This document shows positions 19,135-28,477 of a stretch of 64,000 bases of DNA, piece by piece. Position numbers and translations under genes: made by a program. The notes under the pieces were generated by a model, which did not search any database, was not told where the DNA came from, and saw nothing but the letters and a program-made list of their open reading frames with translations. Within the stretch, counting starts at the first letter, position 1, and each line of letters opens with the position of its first letter. Source of the DNA: Mesostigma viride (Eukaryota > Streptophyta > Mesostigmatophyceae > Mesostigmatales > Mesostigmataceae); NCBI GenBank assembly GCA_009746045.1, contig RPFO01000027.1, positions 838,138 to 902,137 of the forward strand, read 5' to 3'.

Positions 19135-20984
19135 CATGCAGGCAAGGTAGTGAGTCCCCGTGGGATCCAGCGGCTGCCCACAGCTACCACAAGGCCGCCC
19201 GGCCGGAACAAGAGGCTGCGGGGCAAATAGCTGGTGCCGGAGCGCCACCGAGTAGTGGCTGGGAGCCAAGGCGAATGGGGGGTCCATGGGAAGAGCACGA
19301 ACTGTACGCCGAGCCCACACTCCGCAAGGAAAGCGAGAACAGCCACGCACGTCCCTGGGCGTTGAGGTCCGCGAAAAGAGCAATCCAATCAGCCGTGTGC
19401 AGAATACCCGCGTAGGTTTTCTGGTGTTTATCGATGACGCGAGCAGGGAATGCGGCGGGAGATTGAACAGAGGCGACCGAGGGAGTGCCGCGAGGGAGGG
19501 GGCGCTGTACCGCCTGAGCGGCACGGACGGGAGAACAGGCCTGCTGGATCTCAGCATAGGCCTCCTGGATGGCGGTGACGAAGGGCAAAGGGCTGCTGGG
19601 GTCCAGGAGGTCAGGCGCTGCCGTTGCCAAAAGGGGCAGGAGCCGGCAGCTTTCCGCCCACGACTGAGCGACGGAGCCCAAAAATGCAGCTGGGGCCAGC
19701 CGGGCGGCACGAGTCAGACCACAGCCACCCATCCGTGCAGGCAGGGAGGCAATGCGAATAGCATGTGGCGGGAGGTCGGGGCCCGGGACCAGCTGCGCCA
19801 AGGCCGACTGGATGCGTTCGTCGTGGCCCTCAGCGGCCAGCCGGACCTGAGCCGGAAGAGCGCCCCGGAGCCAGTGAACGACGCGAGGGTGAGCGCAAAA
19901 CCACAGAAGCAGACCCTAATGGTCTGCGAATCATGAAGGCGCGCAATCAAGGGCAGTACCTCAGTGCGTGCCTCGAGGGCGGCCCGCAGAGCATCGATGA
20001 CAAACGCGGGGTCGCCAACCGGAACGCCGAGGACATCCAACCCATGGAGGCGCTCGTCCCGGCCCAAGAGCTGGGGCGGGAAGCCGGAGCAAATTTCACC
20101 TTGGGGCGAGTACACCGCGCACTTGGCCAGGGTCAACTGGAGGTTGATGTCGGCCACCGCGGTCTGCAGTGCCAGCAGAGCCGCGGTGGTGTCCCGGGCA
20201 CAGGGCCCAGAAGGTAGATATCATCCAAGTAGGCCTGAATAGCGACCGCCGGGTGGGCAGCATGGACCGCTTGGAGGCAACCCTGGAGGGGGGCGGCAAA
20301 GTACAGGGGTCCCAGGGGGTCCCCTTGCTGGGTGCCCGACCGCGACAGCAGGCCGCCGCGAGTGCCGTCCTCCATGATGTGAACCAGTTGGCCGGGCTGG
20401 CCGTAGCACACGGCTGTCCAAGCGCTGACAAGTCCTCGAAGGACTCCATGACGGCCGCAAACATGCTGGCGTGGGACAGACTGTTGAACGCGTTGTGGCA
20501 GTCGACCTTGACGACAGCGTGGGTGGGGTGGGCCTCGAGGTAGGCCTGCACCGAATGGATGAGGATATCCGCCCCGCCTGGAGTCGTCACCCCCAGCTGG
20601 GCCGCCACCGAGGTCTCACCCGCTGCGAGGGGCGGGCAGAAAAAGGCACGGAGCTCGGGCGCCTTTTGGCGGCAGATCACTTTGCCCACGAGCTTGCGGA
20701 GCACCTCACCGCAGGCGATCGGGCGCACCTTGCCCTCGGGGGGGGGCAAGACACCCTTGAGCAGAGCGAGGAGGCGAGCGCCCGCTAACCACTCGCGCGC
20801 AGCGGGAGGAACGCGACCAGCCGCCAGGTCAATGAGGGTGTCAAAGAGAATGTCCTCGCCCCCATGCCCCACCAGGACCTCCAAGTGCTCGTAGCGCCAG
20901 CCCGACGGCCCGGTGGAGGAAGCCCGCGGGACCGCACGCATCACCTCCTAGGAATATATATACCGGTAGTGTAGATTAGTAAGG

Positions 20985-21311
20985 CTTAGCCTAGCATGTG
21001 GCCCACGCGCATGTGCGCCCACAATGGCCCCCATGGATGATGCCTTCAACATTTAGCCATGCTTTGTCTATAATGGGACCCCCATGGATGTTGCATTAAG
21101 AATTTAGCCATGCTATGCCATGCAGAGAGATGCTCTCTGTCGAGAAGCCATGCCCTAGCTCTTGTATAGCCATGATGATCTTCCGGCCCCACATGACATA
21201 CTCCCCCTTAGCTGGGCATAGTGTGAAGATCATGAGGGTGCCGGTGCCCTTGAGGCACCTAGAGCAAGTGCTGCTTACATTCCACTCTTGCAGGAAGTAG
21301 CCTAGAATGTA
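20985..21311 (-). repeat. Dispersed repeat R2, minus copy, inner part
   Basis: Read on the minus strand it matches R2 from CTACTTCCTGCAAG through the end. It directly precedes the RT pseudogene. Its missing head lies at 23227-23280, beyond the TTAA element. Confidence 0.8.
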
Positions 21312-21315
21312 TTAA

Positions 21316-23222
21316 GGGGACTCGCACGTCCAAAAGCCTGAAAAACAGACTTTAGTGAGTATCAGTTCCAATGCACATGGGAACCATCTAGTGATGATTG
21401 GGTACCATAAATATGATGTTTGGACATTCATACCACCACTTGTTGGGGGTACTACCCCCAACCACGCACCGGTGGCGAGCTAAAAATAGAAAAAGACGCT
21501 ATTTATGAGATATTTTGCCCAAGACAAACCACTTGTCTAAATGACCTGCCCATACATTTCTGCAAAGTTCCCCCACTTTTTTAAAAGCTGGGCTATTTAC
21601 ATGGCCAAAATGGTCACATTTGTTTGAGTTATTAATTTTCCCGCAAAATGGGTACTTTTTTTAGCAAAAAAAAATAAATCAAATCATTAACACATCAGAT
21701 TGGGTCATCCATACATTTTAAATTCCACTGAGTGGGGGGAAACACACTGCCAAAATTTGAGCTCATTCTGACAAGCGTAGCTCAAGTTATTGATTTTCCT
21801 GTGATGCCACCTGGGTAGACGCTAAAAGAGAATTGAGCTAGTGCTGAGCCAAAATGACATCTGTTTTGCTACCCTAGACACCCAAAAACATGCCCACTTT
21901 GATCACGGAGTGTGAGGAGGATGTCCGGAGCGTCATACGCCCCACCCCTCCATCGGCACAGCCAGCCTTGTGAGTCTACCCTTATCAACAAGGCTGGTAG
22001 GACGACACGCCTGAGCAGCATATGTCATGCCTATCTCAGGCTAATAATGTGCGATTTTGTGCCAACAACCAAGTTGTTCCACCCAACAACACATTAAAAA
22101 CCCTGTTCCAAAATGCCCAACAAGCCGGACATGTGGAGGACCACACATGCAGTATATAAAGAGAAAATAAGCTGACTTTTTATCCAGCCAACCTGTGGCT
22201 AGCTGCTCTGGTTAGCATGACAAAGGCTATCATTTACTCAGTGGGAAAGGTGAAGAGACCATTGGAACAACCTACCTGACGCATGTGCCACCAAAGCATT
22301 GTGTCCCGCAAAATGCACACTGCCTCCTTTCTAACAAGGACGAGCCACTTTCTTTAGGAGACAGGTGCCAGCTCGTCAGTGTCTGGGGAAAATGATGCCG
22401 CTGCTTAGGAAGACCGCGTGAATTTCCTCGAACACAACTGTCTATAAAGCAAAAGAAATTTCAGAGAAGCATGTAAATAAAAGCATTACACCTTCCCGAC
22501 AGGTTGTGGGCCACGCGCTGCAGCAAGCCAGCCACGTCACAGACGAACTTGCTAAAAAACATCCAGGAATCTAGCGATGCAGCGCCAGGACCCGCAAGTT
22601 CATGGCTGCATCTGGCCGGAAAGAAGGCAAAAAGCTTACGCTCAACGAGCTAAGAAAGCAGGAAAGCGCTATCTTAGGACGTTTAATACAAGAACGTACC
22701 ATAACGGGCATTTATTCGTGCCCAGGCGCACAAGAAAGGCCACCCTTTCATGGAGAGGTCGGGCGCGCATCGCGCAGGCCTAATGTTATCTTACCGCAAA
22801 ATGACGGGAAAGGTAAGGATAGCAGCGGGAATTTTTACGGCTTTAGAAACATCATTAAACTAGCTTCCATTAGGACCATCAAAACTGGCAACAATCGACA
22901 ATCACACCTGCAGGCATCCATTATACTTTATTCATCCCGACAGAAATTCAGGCCGGACCCCCCCTGCCGATGGTAAAGAAAAAAAGCCCACGACATTATA
23001 GATCGCAACCATCCCACCATAAAGTAGAATCAGTAACTAATTTTCTCCAACAATCGAGCATTTTTTCTGCTTTCCGCGAGCCAGATTTGTCACGTTTCGT
23101 CTAAAAGCAGTCGCCATGGCCACTTCCGCAAGGGGTGCGCGCACCGTGCACCCACTTTTCACGGTACGGAGGGTACCGCGGAATTTTTTTGGCGCGGAAA
23201 AAATTCGCCGCGCCGAGTCCCC
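21316..23222. mobile_element. TTAA-flanked DNA element, family A
   Basis: A 1,907-bp segment is flanked by TTAA on both sides (21312-21315 and 23223-23226) and bounded by inverted repeats GGGGACTCG / CGAGTCCCC. Comparing R2 at 12690-12720 with this interrupted R2 copy shows a clean insertion. The TTAA target suggests a piggyBac-type mobiliser. No transposase is readable, so it is non-autonomous. The ends are related to the element at about 38983-41628. Short open stretches inside (for example 22577-22976) show no motifs. Confidence 0.75.
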
Positions 23223-23226
23223 TTAA

Positions 23227-23280
23227 AAGCCATATGCCCCTTCTCAGGGATATGTGCTACATTGACTCCCAACGGAGTGA
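23227..23280 (-). repeat. Dispersed repeat R2, minus copy, head
   Basis: On the minus strand this reads CACTCCGTTGGGAGTCAATG then CATATCCCTGAGAAGGGG, the beginning of R2. It was separated from its body by the family A element. Confidence 0.8.
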
Positions 23281-23724
23281 TGTTGATAATTAATTAATTA
23301 ATTAATGCACTTAATACGTTAATATGATGTATGCCGCGATTTCATGTCAAGGAGACAACCAGCGCATGCCAGAAATCGGGAGAATCGCATGTATTTCGTG
23401 CGGGTCGGGCCCAACTGAATATTAATTAGTCAATTAATATTGCGGCGAGAGCGCTCTGTGGCCTGCCCGGCCACTCATGGCAGCATGAGAGAGGCTAGTG
23501 CACGCTAGTAAGGGGCGCCCCCTCCCTCCTTGTAATGAATGGGGGTTGGAGGTTCCTTTGTTGGCACCCATGTGACGCACTGGCGTGCCTGACTGAGGAT
23601 TATCAAGGAGACAACCAGCGCAGGCCAGAAATCGGGAGAAATAACTGAGGATTATTCTGATTTTTGATTTGGCACGCCGCAAAGGTGAAAACCATTTGCG
23701 TTTAGTGCCGGTCCGCGGAAAACG
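23281..23724. repeat. Spacer with (TTAA)n and two copies of a 40-bp motif
   Basis: (TTAA)5 occurs at about 23286-23305. The motif TCAAGGAGACAACCAGCGCA plus GGCCAGAAATCGGGAGAA occurs at 23345 and 23599. Further partial copies lie at 24213 and 15229. No gene is seen. Confidence 0.6.
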
Positions 23725-23840
23725 CGATCTGCAAATGAATCCAGGCCGGAATTGAACTGGGGACCTCTCGCACCAACTTTTGCTGACTATAGGATGGACG
23801 TCTCCTGATCCTAAGGCATCGCCAACTGACACCTACAGTC
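23725..23840 (-). repeat. tRNA-related SINE-like sequence
   Basis: On the minus strand a GTTGGCGATGCC block is followed about 60 bp later by AGTTCAATTCC, spaced like the A and B boxes of RNA polymerase III promoters. The sequence is similar to 30637-30745 (+), with a shared GATGCCT..GGAT..GAGAC and GAGGTCC.AGTT core. It does not fold into a proper tRNA. Confidence 0.4.
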
Positions 23841-24017
23841 CAACCGCAAAAGTTCTCCTTTCCGGGTTATTATGCTCATACATGTGACGCAGCCTACGTG
23901 TATTTATCAGTAATTAATTAAGTTGTCAGAAACTGTTATCCTCAAGAAAGGCAGCAAATGGACTAAATGCTGCCAACGGCCTGTACGCGAAAAAAATGCG
24001 AGAACTCACGGTAGCCA

Positions 24018-24105
24018 GAAAAATCAGGGTTCGAACTAGCTACCAACTGGAACCTATGCCATAGATTCCGCGATAGGGCGATTTATCAACGAGGAAACTG
24101 GTCGG
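24018..24105 (-). repeat. Second tRNA-related SINE-like sequence
   Basis: On the minus strand a B-box-like TAGTTCGAACCCTG lies downstream of a CTATGGCATAGGTTCC segment. It is a weaker relative of the copy at 23725. Confidence 0.3.
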
Positions 24106-24352
24106 CGCGGGTCAGACATCTGGAGGGCTCTATGACATATAATTAATTAATTAATTAATAGACATCTATAGGGGGGATCTATGACATATAGGGTTATATA
24201 AACATCACTTAATATCAATGAGACAACCAGCACAGGCCAGAAATCTGGATCGATGTGTCATTTATGACATGTTTGAGAAAATAAATGCTTAATAACATCG
24301 TTTATCTATTACATCAATTGGTACCATAAGCAAACTTGTCCAAATAGGGTAC

Positions 24353-24409
24353 CGTGGGGTGGGGGGTGGGGTTGGGGGAGGGCGGGGGGGGTTGGGGGGG
24401 GGGGGGAGC
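24353..24409 (+). repeat. G-rich tract with G-quadruplex potential
   Basis: About 55 bases contain eight or more runs of three or more G separated by T or GT. A four-run quadruplex could form on this strand. Confidence 0.7.
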
Positions 24410-25216
24410 GACTTAAAATTTTCCACACCCATAGAACTTTGTCTCACTTAACATGACATCTCACACTGTATGAGGAAACAGACACGGCTGTTTTCCAAGT
24501 CTGCCATTGGTCATCTTACTCCTAGGATGCCTCCGTAACATATGGCAATGACAATGGGACTGGTTATGCTTGGCAGAAACTGAAAACAGCAAGACATTTT
24601 GCCACTACGCATGTGCAAGCATAGCTCTGCCCTGTGCAACACATAAGCAAGGCTACTCGGAATACGTGCAAAGCTTGCTATCTAGTGGACAGAAAATGCC
24701 CATGGTCTTCGGAAAAGCCTTGGATACCACTGTGGAGCTTTTCCCTGCATTCAATAGAAATAACTAAACATACATGTGCGCTTAAAAAATGCACAAAATG
24801 CAACAGCACAACACAGTCAGCAATAACAGTCAAAGTAACCAACTCAACTTCCTATCCGAAAATAAATCAGAATTAGCATAGCCATGGTCCTATATTACAT
24901 GTCAGAGGTCGATTTTAGAGACACTTTGGCTGCTGAGGTAGCAGAACAACCATAGTTACCCTGATGACCATGGCACTGCTGCGGCCACACATGGCACTAT
25001 TGCCTTTTCAGCAGTGGGCCAACGAAAGAAAATTGTGCCCGACAGCGTGCCATGAATAGACGCAATGGGTGATAGAGAGTGGCGTGATAGCTGGCTGATT
25101 TATTGGCTGATAGATTGGCTGGTTAACTGGCTGTTTGGTGGGCAGGTGGTTGGTTGGTTGGTGGCGGGCGGGCGGGCAGGTGGAGGTGGGTGATAAACTG
25201 AGGAAGAGCTGAATCG
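24410..25216. other. Unassigned spacer
   Basis: The sequence is AT-rich, with a GGTTGGTTGG/GGCGGGCGGG stretch at 25135-25190. No coding signal is convincing. Confidence 0.4.
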
Positions 25217-26165
25217 TTAGAAGCCATCATCCCTAAGCATATGCCAGCAATGTACAAAGTTCCCTCCCATGCCGTTATCCTGATCAATACAATTTACCTT
25301 TGTGGTGATCATCAGAGTGAAGACGCCGTCATCGCCACGAGCAGGGTCTCCATCGCCGTACACGACCCCATCTCTGAGCCCTAATCTAGGCGTGCCATCC
25401 TCGTGCTCGGGGACGCCGAAGAAGTAAAAGGCATGATCATCCAGATCATCGCGGCATAGCTTGCCCTGAATGTACACGCTCATTTAATCCAGCTCGTTGT
25501 TGTTGTTGCCATCCTCCCTGCGCATCCGCCTGCTCGCATTCTGACACTGGCCAAGCGAAGACAGCGGCATGTCGGGATTCTGGGTTCAAAATAGATTGCG
25601 AGCAGCGCTCGGTTGAAGCCCTGCGTCGACCATCAAAGGTTTCAGCTTCTCCTTCAGCTCTTTGGTGAATTTCACAATCTTCTGAGGAGTGGGCACTGAG
25701 CCTCCTGGGGCATCATCCGGCAATGCGTGTGGAGCAGCGCGGAGCGTGTACATCCCGGTCTTCAACGTGGCATGACACACAAGATACTTGACAAGGAACG
25801 GGCACTGGTAGTCCTCAGTGCCGAGATCCTGGCTCTCGCTGTGCAGCTTTTCAGCGCCGGATTCGGGGCTGCCACCAAGCAGCTGTTCGTCGGTGCCATC
25901 ACGGAGAATTTCGTCACCGCCAGCAAGGTCGGCTTCACGGCCGCCCTCGTTGATGACATCGAGACAGCGGGTGCAGCTGCACGTCCGCGTCGCATACCGC
26001 ATCTTGTGGGAAGGGCCTCCTGGCGGGCGAAGTGTGCAGTTCTGATTGTTGCTCTTGTTGATAGGGCCGTTGCGGGATACCACGCGTGAATAAGCATCAG
26101 CCCGCTCCCTGGCCGTTGCATGATCCACTGATGGAGGCAGCGCAGACAAAAATTCTGCGTGCTGC
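25217..26165 (-). pseudogene. Decayed gene, possibly MULE-type transposase N-terminal half
   Basis: One continuous minus-strand frame runs from about 26165 to 25217, broken only by TGA at 25586-25588 and TAA at 25484-25486. It reads through QWQHAEFLSALPPSVDHATA, a Cys cluster (CSCTRC), QKIVKFTKELKEKLKPLM, QPSAARNLF, then after the stops PLSSLGQCQNASRRMR and GVFTLMITTKVN. A Cys/His region, a 'helix after PxP-basic' stretch, and a later F-x-x-x-I-T-T-K plus DDG resembles the order of zinc-binding region and catalytic-core entry in MULE-like transposases. This is a weak pattern match. It could be another decayed protein. No terminal repeats were found. Confidence 0.4.
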
Positions 26166-26190
26166 CATTGCTCATGTTCGTCCCACTCAT

Positions 26191-26580
26191 AACATCAATG
26201 ATGCATTTTGTACTGTAGGCTTTCCTATTCTAGCCCGCAAATGTCCCGACTGATAGCAATGCCAGTAAAAAGCCAAAGCTACGTAGCTTCGTCGGTTCAC
26301 TGGCGTCACAATCCGCTATTCTAAGTATTCAGGAAGGCTCGCACAACAGCAGCCATCGACGCGGCAAAAGGCCTTAAAGAGTGCGCGATGAATTCATGAA
26401 ATAATACAGAGGTACTCAAGTGTACCGGCCGCCATCTCGCCAGCTGCTTATTGCTTATTCTCTTAATATTATCTTTTCTTTCAGTAAGGTAAAGGATCCT
26501 GAGTTCCTGACTGATCAAAGCCAGTCACGCAGGCTGGCCGGTCTGCAAGCAGGTTTGCTTTATTGTTCTAGCTGACACAA
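26191..26580. other. Unassigned spacer
   Basis: No gene, RNA or repeat is recognised. Confidence 0.4.
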
Positions 26581-26611
26581 CAGTGAAAAATTCCGCCTAT
26601 GCTGCCCGATT

Positions 26612-26672
26612 TCACCTTTGGCGACTAGGGATTCGCCTTTGGCGACTGGGAACCCATTTCTTTGGCGACTCC
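26612..26672. repeat. Short tandem repeat TTTGGCGACT
   Basis: Three spaced copies of CTTTGGCGACT occur in 60 bp. Confidence 0.7.
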
Positions 26673-26894
26673 GGCCTTCCCCTCATGGATCTGCCCATCG
26701 CCATAGATGACTTCGAAGTTCCACTATCAAGAGGTCGCATTCCCACCGGTCTTTGGATCCACTATTATTTGTTAATCCTGTCGGACAACCGGGCACCAGC
26801 GCGGGAATAAACTCAACTCAACACAACCTCAACGTCGCCGGTCGCATCTACAGTGACCATACCTGGTGACCTCTTACAACCTTTCTCGTCCAGT

Positions 26895-27072
26895 CGTCCC
26901 CCCAATGCGGATCCCGTCAAGTAGAATCCCGTCAAGTTTATCCCGTCAAAAGTATCCCGTCAACAGTATCCCGTCCAGCAGTCGTCAACCAATCCCGTCA
27001 ATCCTGTCAATCGTCAATCCCGTCAATCCCGTCAATCCCGTCAATCCCGTCAATCCCGTCAATCCCGTCCAG
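26895..27072. repeat. 9-bp minisatellite ATCCCGTCA
   Basis: Variable units (AATCCCGTCAAG, AGTATCCCGTCA) tighten into seven near-perfect ATCCCGTCA units at 27010-27072. A (GAGTT)n run follows at 27177-27200. Confidence 0.85.
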
Positions 27073-27200
27073 CGGCGGAGTTCAGTAAATCTCTGCCCAC
27101 GATCCTCGTGATCATGTAAGGTAAAACCCCGTGCGGCGTTGGATTCAACTACCTAACTACATGTATGCTGGTAGATGTTGAGTTGAGTTGAGTTGAGTTT

Positions 27201-27900
27201 ATTCAACTGGTAATGGTAGATGTGGTTTCAGGGTGTGAAAGGCCAGGGACGGCGGGTCGGCGCCTACCAGGTAGGCGGCACAGCAAAAAAAAAAAGGAAA
27301 AATCGCTGCTGAGGTAATCATGACGTAATCAAGCCGACCTCGCTATTTAAGTAGTAATCAATTCGAATCGTAGGCAATAATGGCATCCTCAAGACCAGCA
27401 TCCAGGCAGACGCCAGTCGGCACCGAAAGTTTTCCCATCGTGTGCTCCATCGTAGCGGGTTCTGCAGACTGCAGGCTTATCAGCTGGTTCATCACACATA
27501 ATATAATACTACTGGGTTATGCTGACTAATGGCTGCTTGCCGCGGTATGCCACTAATGCCAGGCATACGGGTATTATATATGCAATGTTGTGCGCGCAGG
27601 CGCGTTTTCTGACATTGGCCGGAGCAAGTCAAACGCAGAAGTCCAACTATCTACTAGTTGGCCGATTACCCTTTATCTAATTATTGGCGATCGATTGTAT
27701 GCATGCAATATGTCCGCGAGCCTAATTATCTCACATGGCGCATGCATGCATGCAATATGATCATCATGATGTAGCTGCAGTACTGGCAATCTAGTGGCTG
27801 AAATTTTTGGCCCTCCATTGGGGAATCATGTCGTTATGGCTCAATTTTTCGCGACATGCAGGCCGCAATGACGTCTGGCGCAATGACGCGCTCACCAGCT
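27201..27900. other. Region upstream of the channel gene
   Basis: No promoter motif can be assigned with confidence. An A-run lies at 27283-27296. The GATGCAGTTAACGACG motif is duplicated at 27919-27957, just before the proposed ATG. Confidence 0.4.
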
Positions 27901-27964
27901 GGCCGACAGGCTGATCGATGATGCAGTTAACGACGTACGTGATGCAGTTAACGACGCGACGATC

Positions 27965-28477
27965 ATGAAAAAGGCCGCGGCGCCTAGTGCTGATCCTGAT
28001 TCAGGCGGCGATTTGCAATATATGCATCCTATAGTATGTGATGAAATGCCGTCGATTCCTGATCATAATCATTGGGGTACCATGAATATGACATTCACCC
28101 AGAATATTAACGTCACCACGGCTCAACGCGCGGCTTCTTCCATCCGCGTGGTAAAGGCTGCAGACGTCGTCGACACTCCGCAAACGCCCGCCGGCACGAA
28201 TTATTGGGGGACCGTGACATTTACCCAGAATATTAACGTCACGACGGCTCAATGCGCTGCTCCTTACATCGTGGTAAGGGCTGCAGGCGTCGTCGACACC
28301 GCATCGGTTTCTGATCAGAATGTCCCGGGCATCGACGTGCGCAGAAGTGCTGCATTCGCGCCAGCTTGTGACGGCATTGTTGATGGGATAATTAATTGCT
28401 GGAATCTCAAAAAGCCCTCCCTACTGATTTCAGTAACGGGAGGTGCGCAGGCTTTCAAAATGAAGGCTCGGCTGGAG
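27965..28477 (+). CDS. Channel exon 1: N-terminus with internal duplication and LSDAT start
   Basis: This encodes about 171 residues. A 43-residue block is duplicated: [18 protein letters not shown] and [16 protein letters not shown], each followed by a VVDT motif. The end reads [16 protein letters not shown], the typical first strand and glycine loop of the LSDAT domain. The donor GTAAGT follows GAG (phase 0). The ATG at 27965 is the first in frame, but the frame is open for 26 codons upstream, so a preceding exon is possible. Confidence 0.8.

Larger units (their letters stand above)
17118..20944 (-). pseudogene. Non-LTR reverse transcriptase with C-terminal zinc finger and nuclease-like domain
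   Basis: Read on the minus strand: a GPSGWRYEHLE block and KVRPIACGEVLRKL (RT), VVKVDCHNAFNSLSH (motif A, Asp present), SGTQQGDPLGP (motif B), AYLDDIYLLG (motif C) and a long thumb/linker. A C-x2-C...H-x3-C zinc finger (CGSCGQPLDPTGTHYLAC) follows, then a segment with RPDIVVLDFEGGGRHLLIDV that resembles a PD-(D/E)xK nuclease core. A hAT element at 17816-19134 splits the zinc-finger end from the nuclease-like part. Removing it with one target copy restores the frame. Several other frameshifts (near 20400, 20150, 19800 and 19710) show the copy is dead. The start may lie at 20944. Confidence 0.8.

Noticed and set aside
23725-23840. Functional tRNA gene
   Set aside because: Box-like motifs are present but the T-stem and acceptor stem do not pair and no anticodon arm can be placed.
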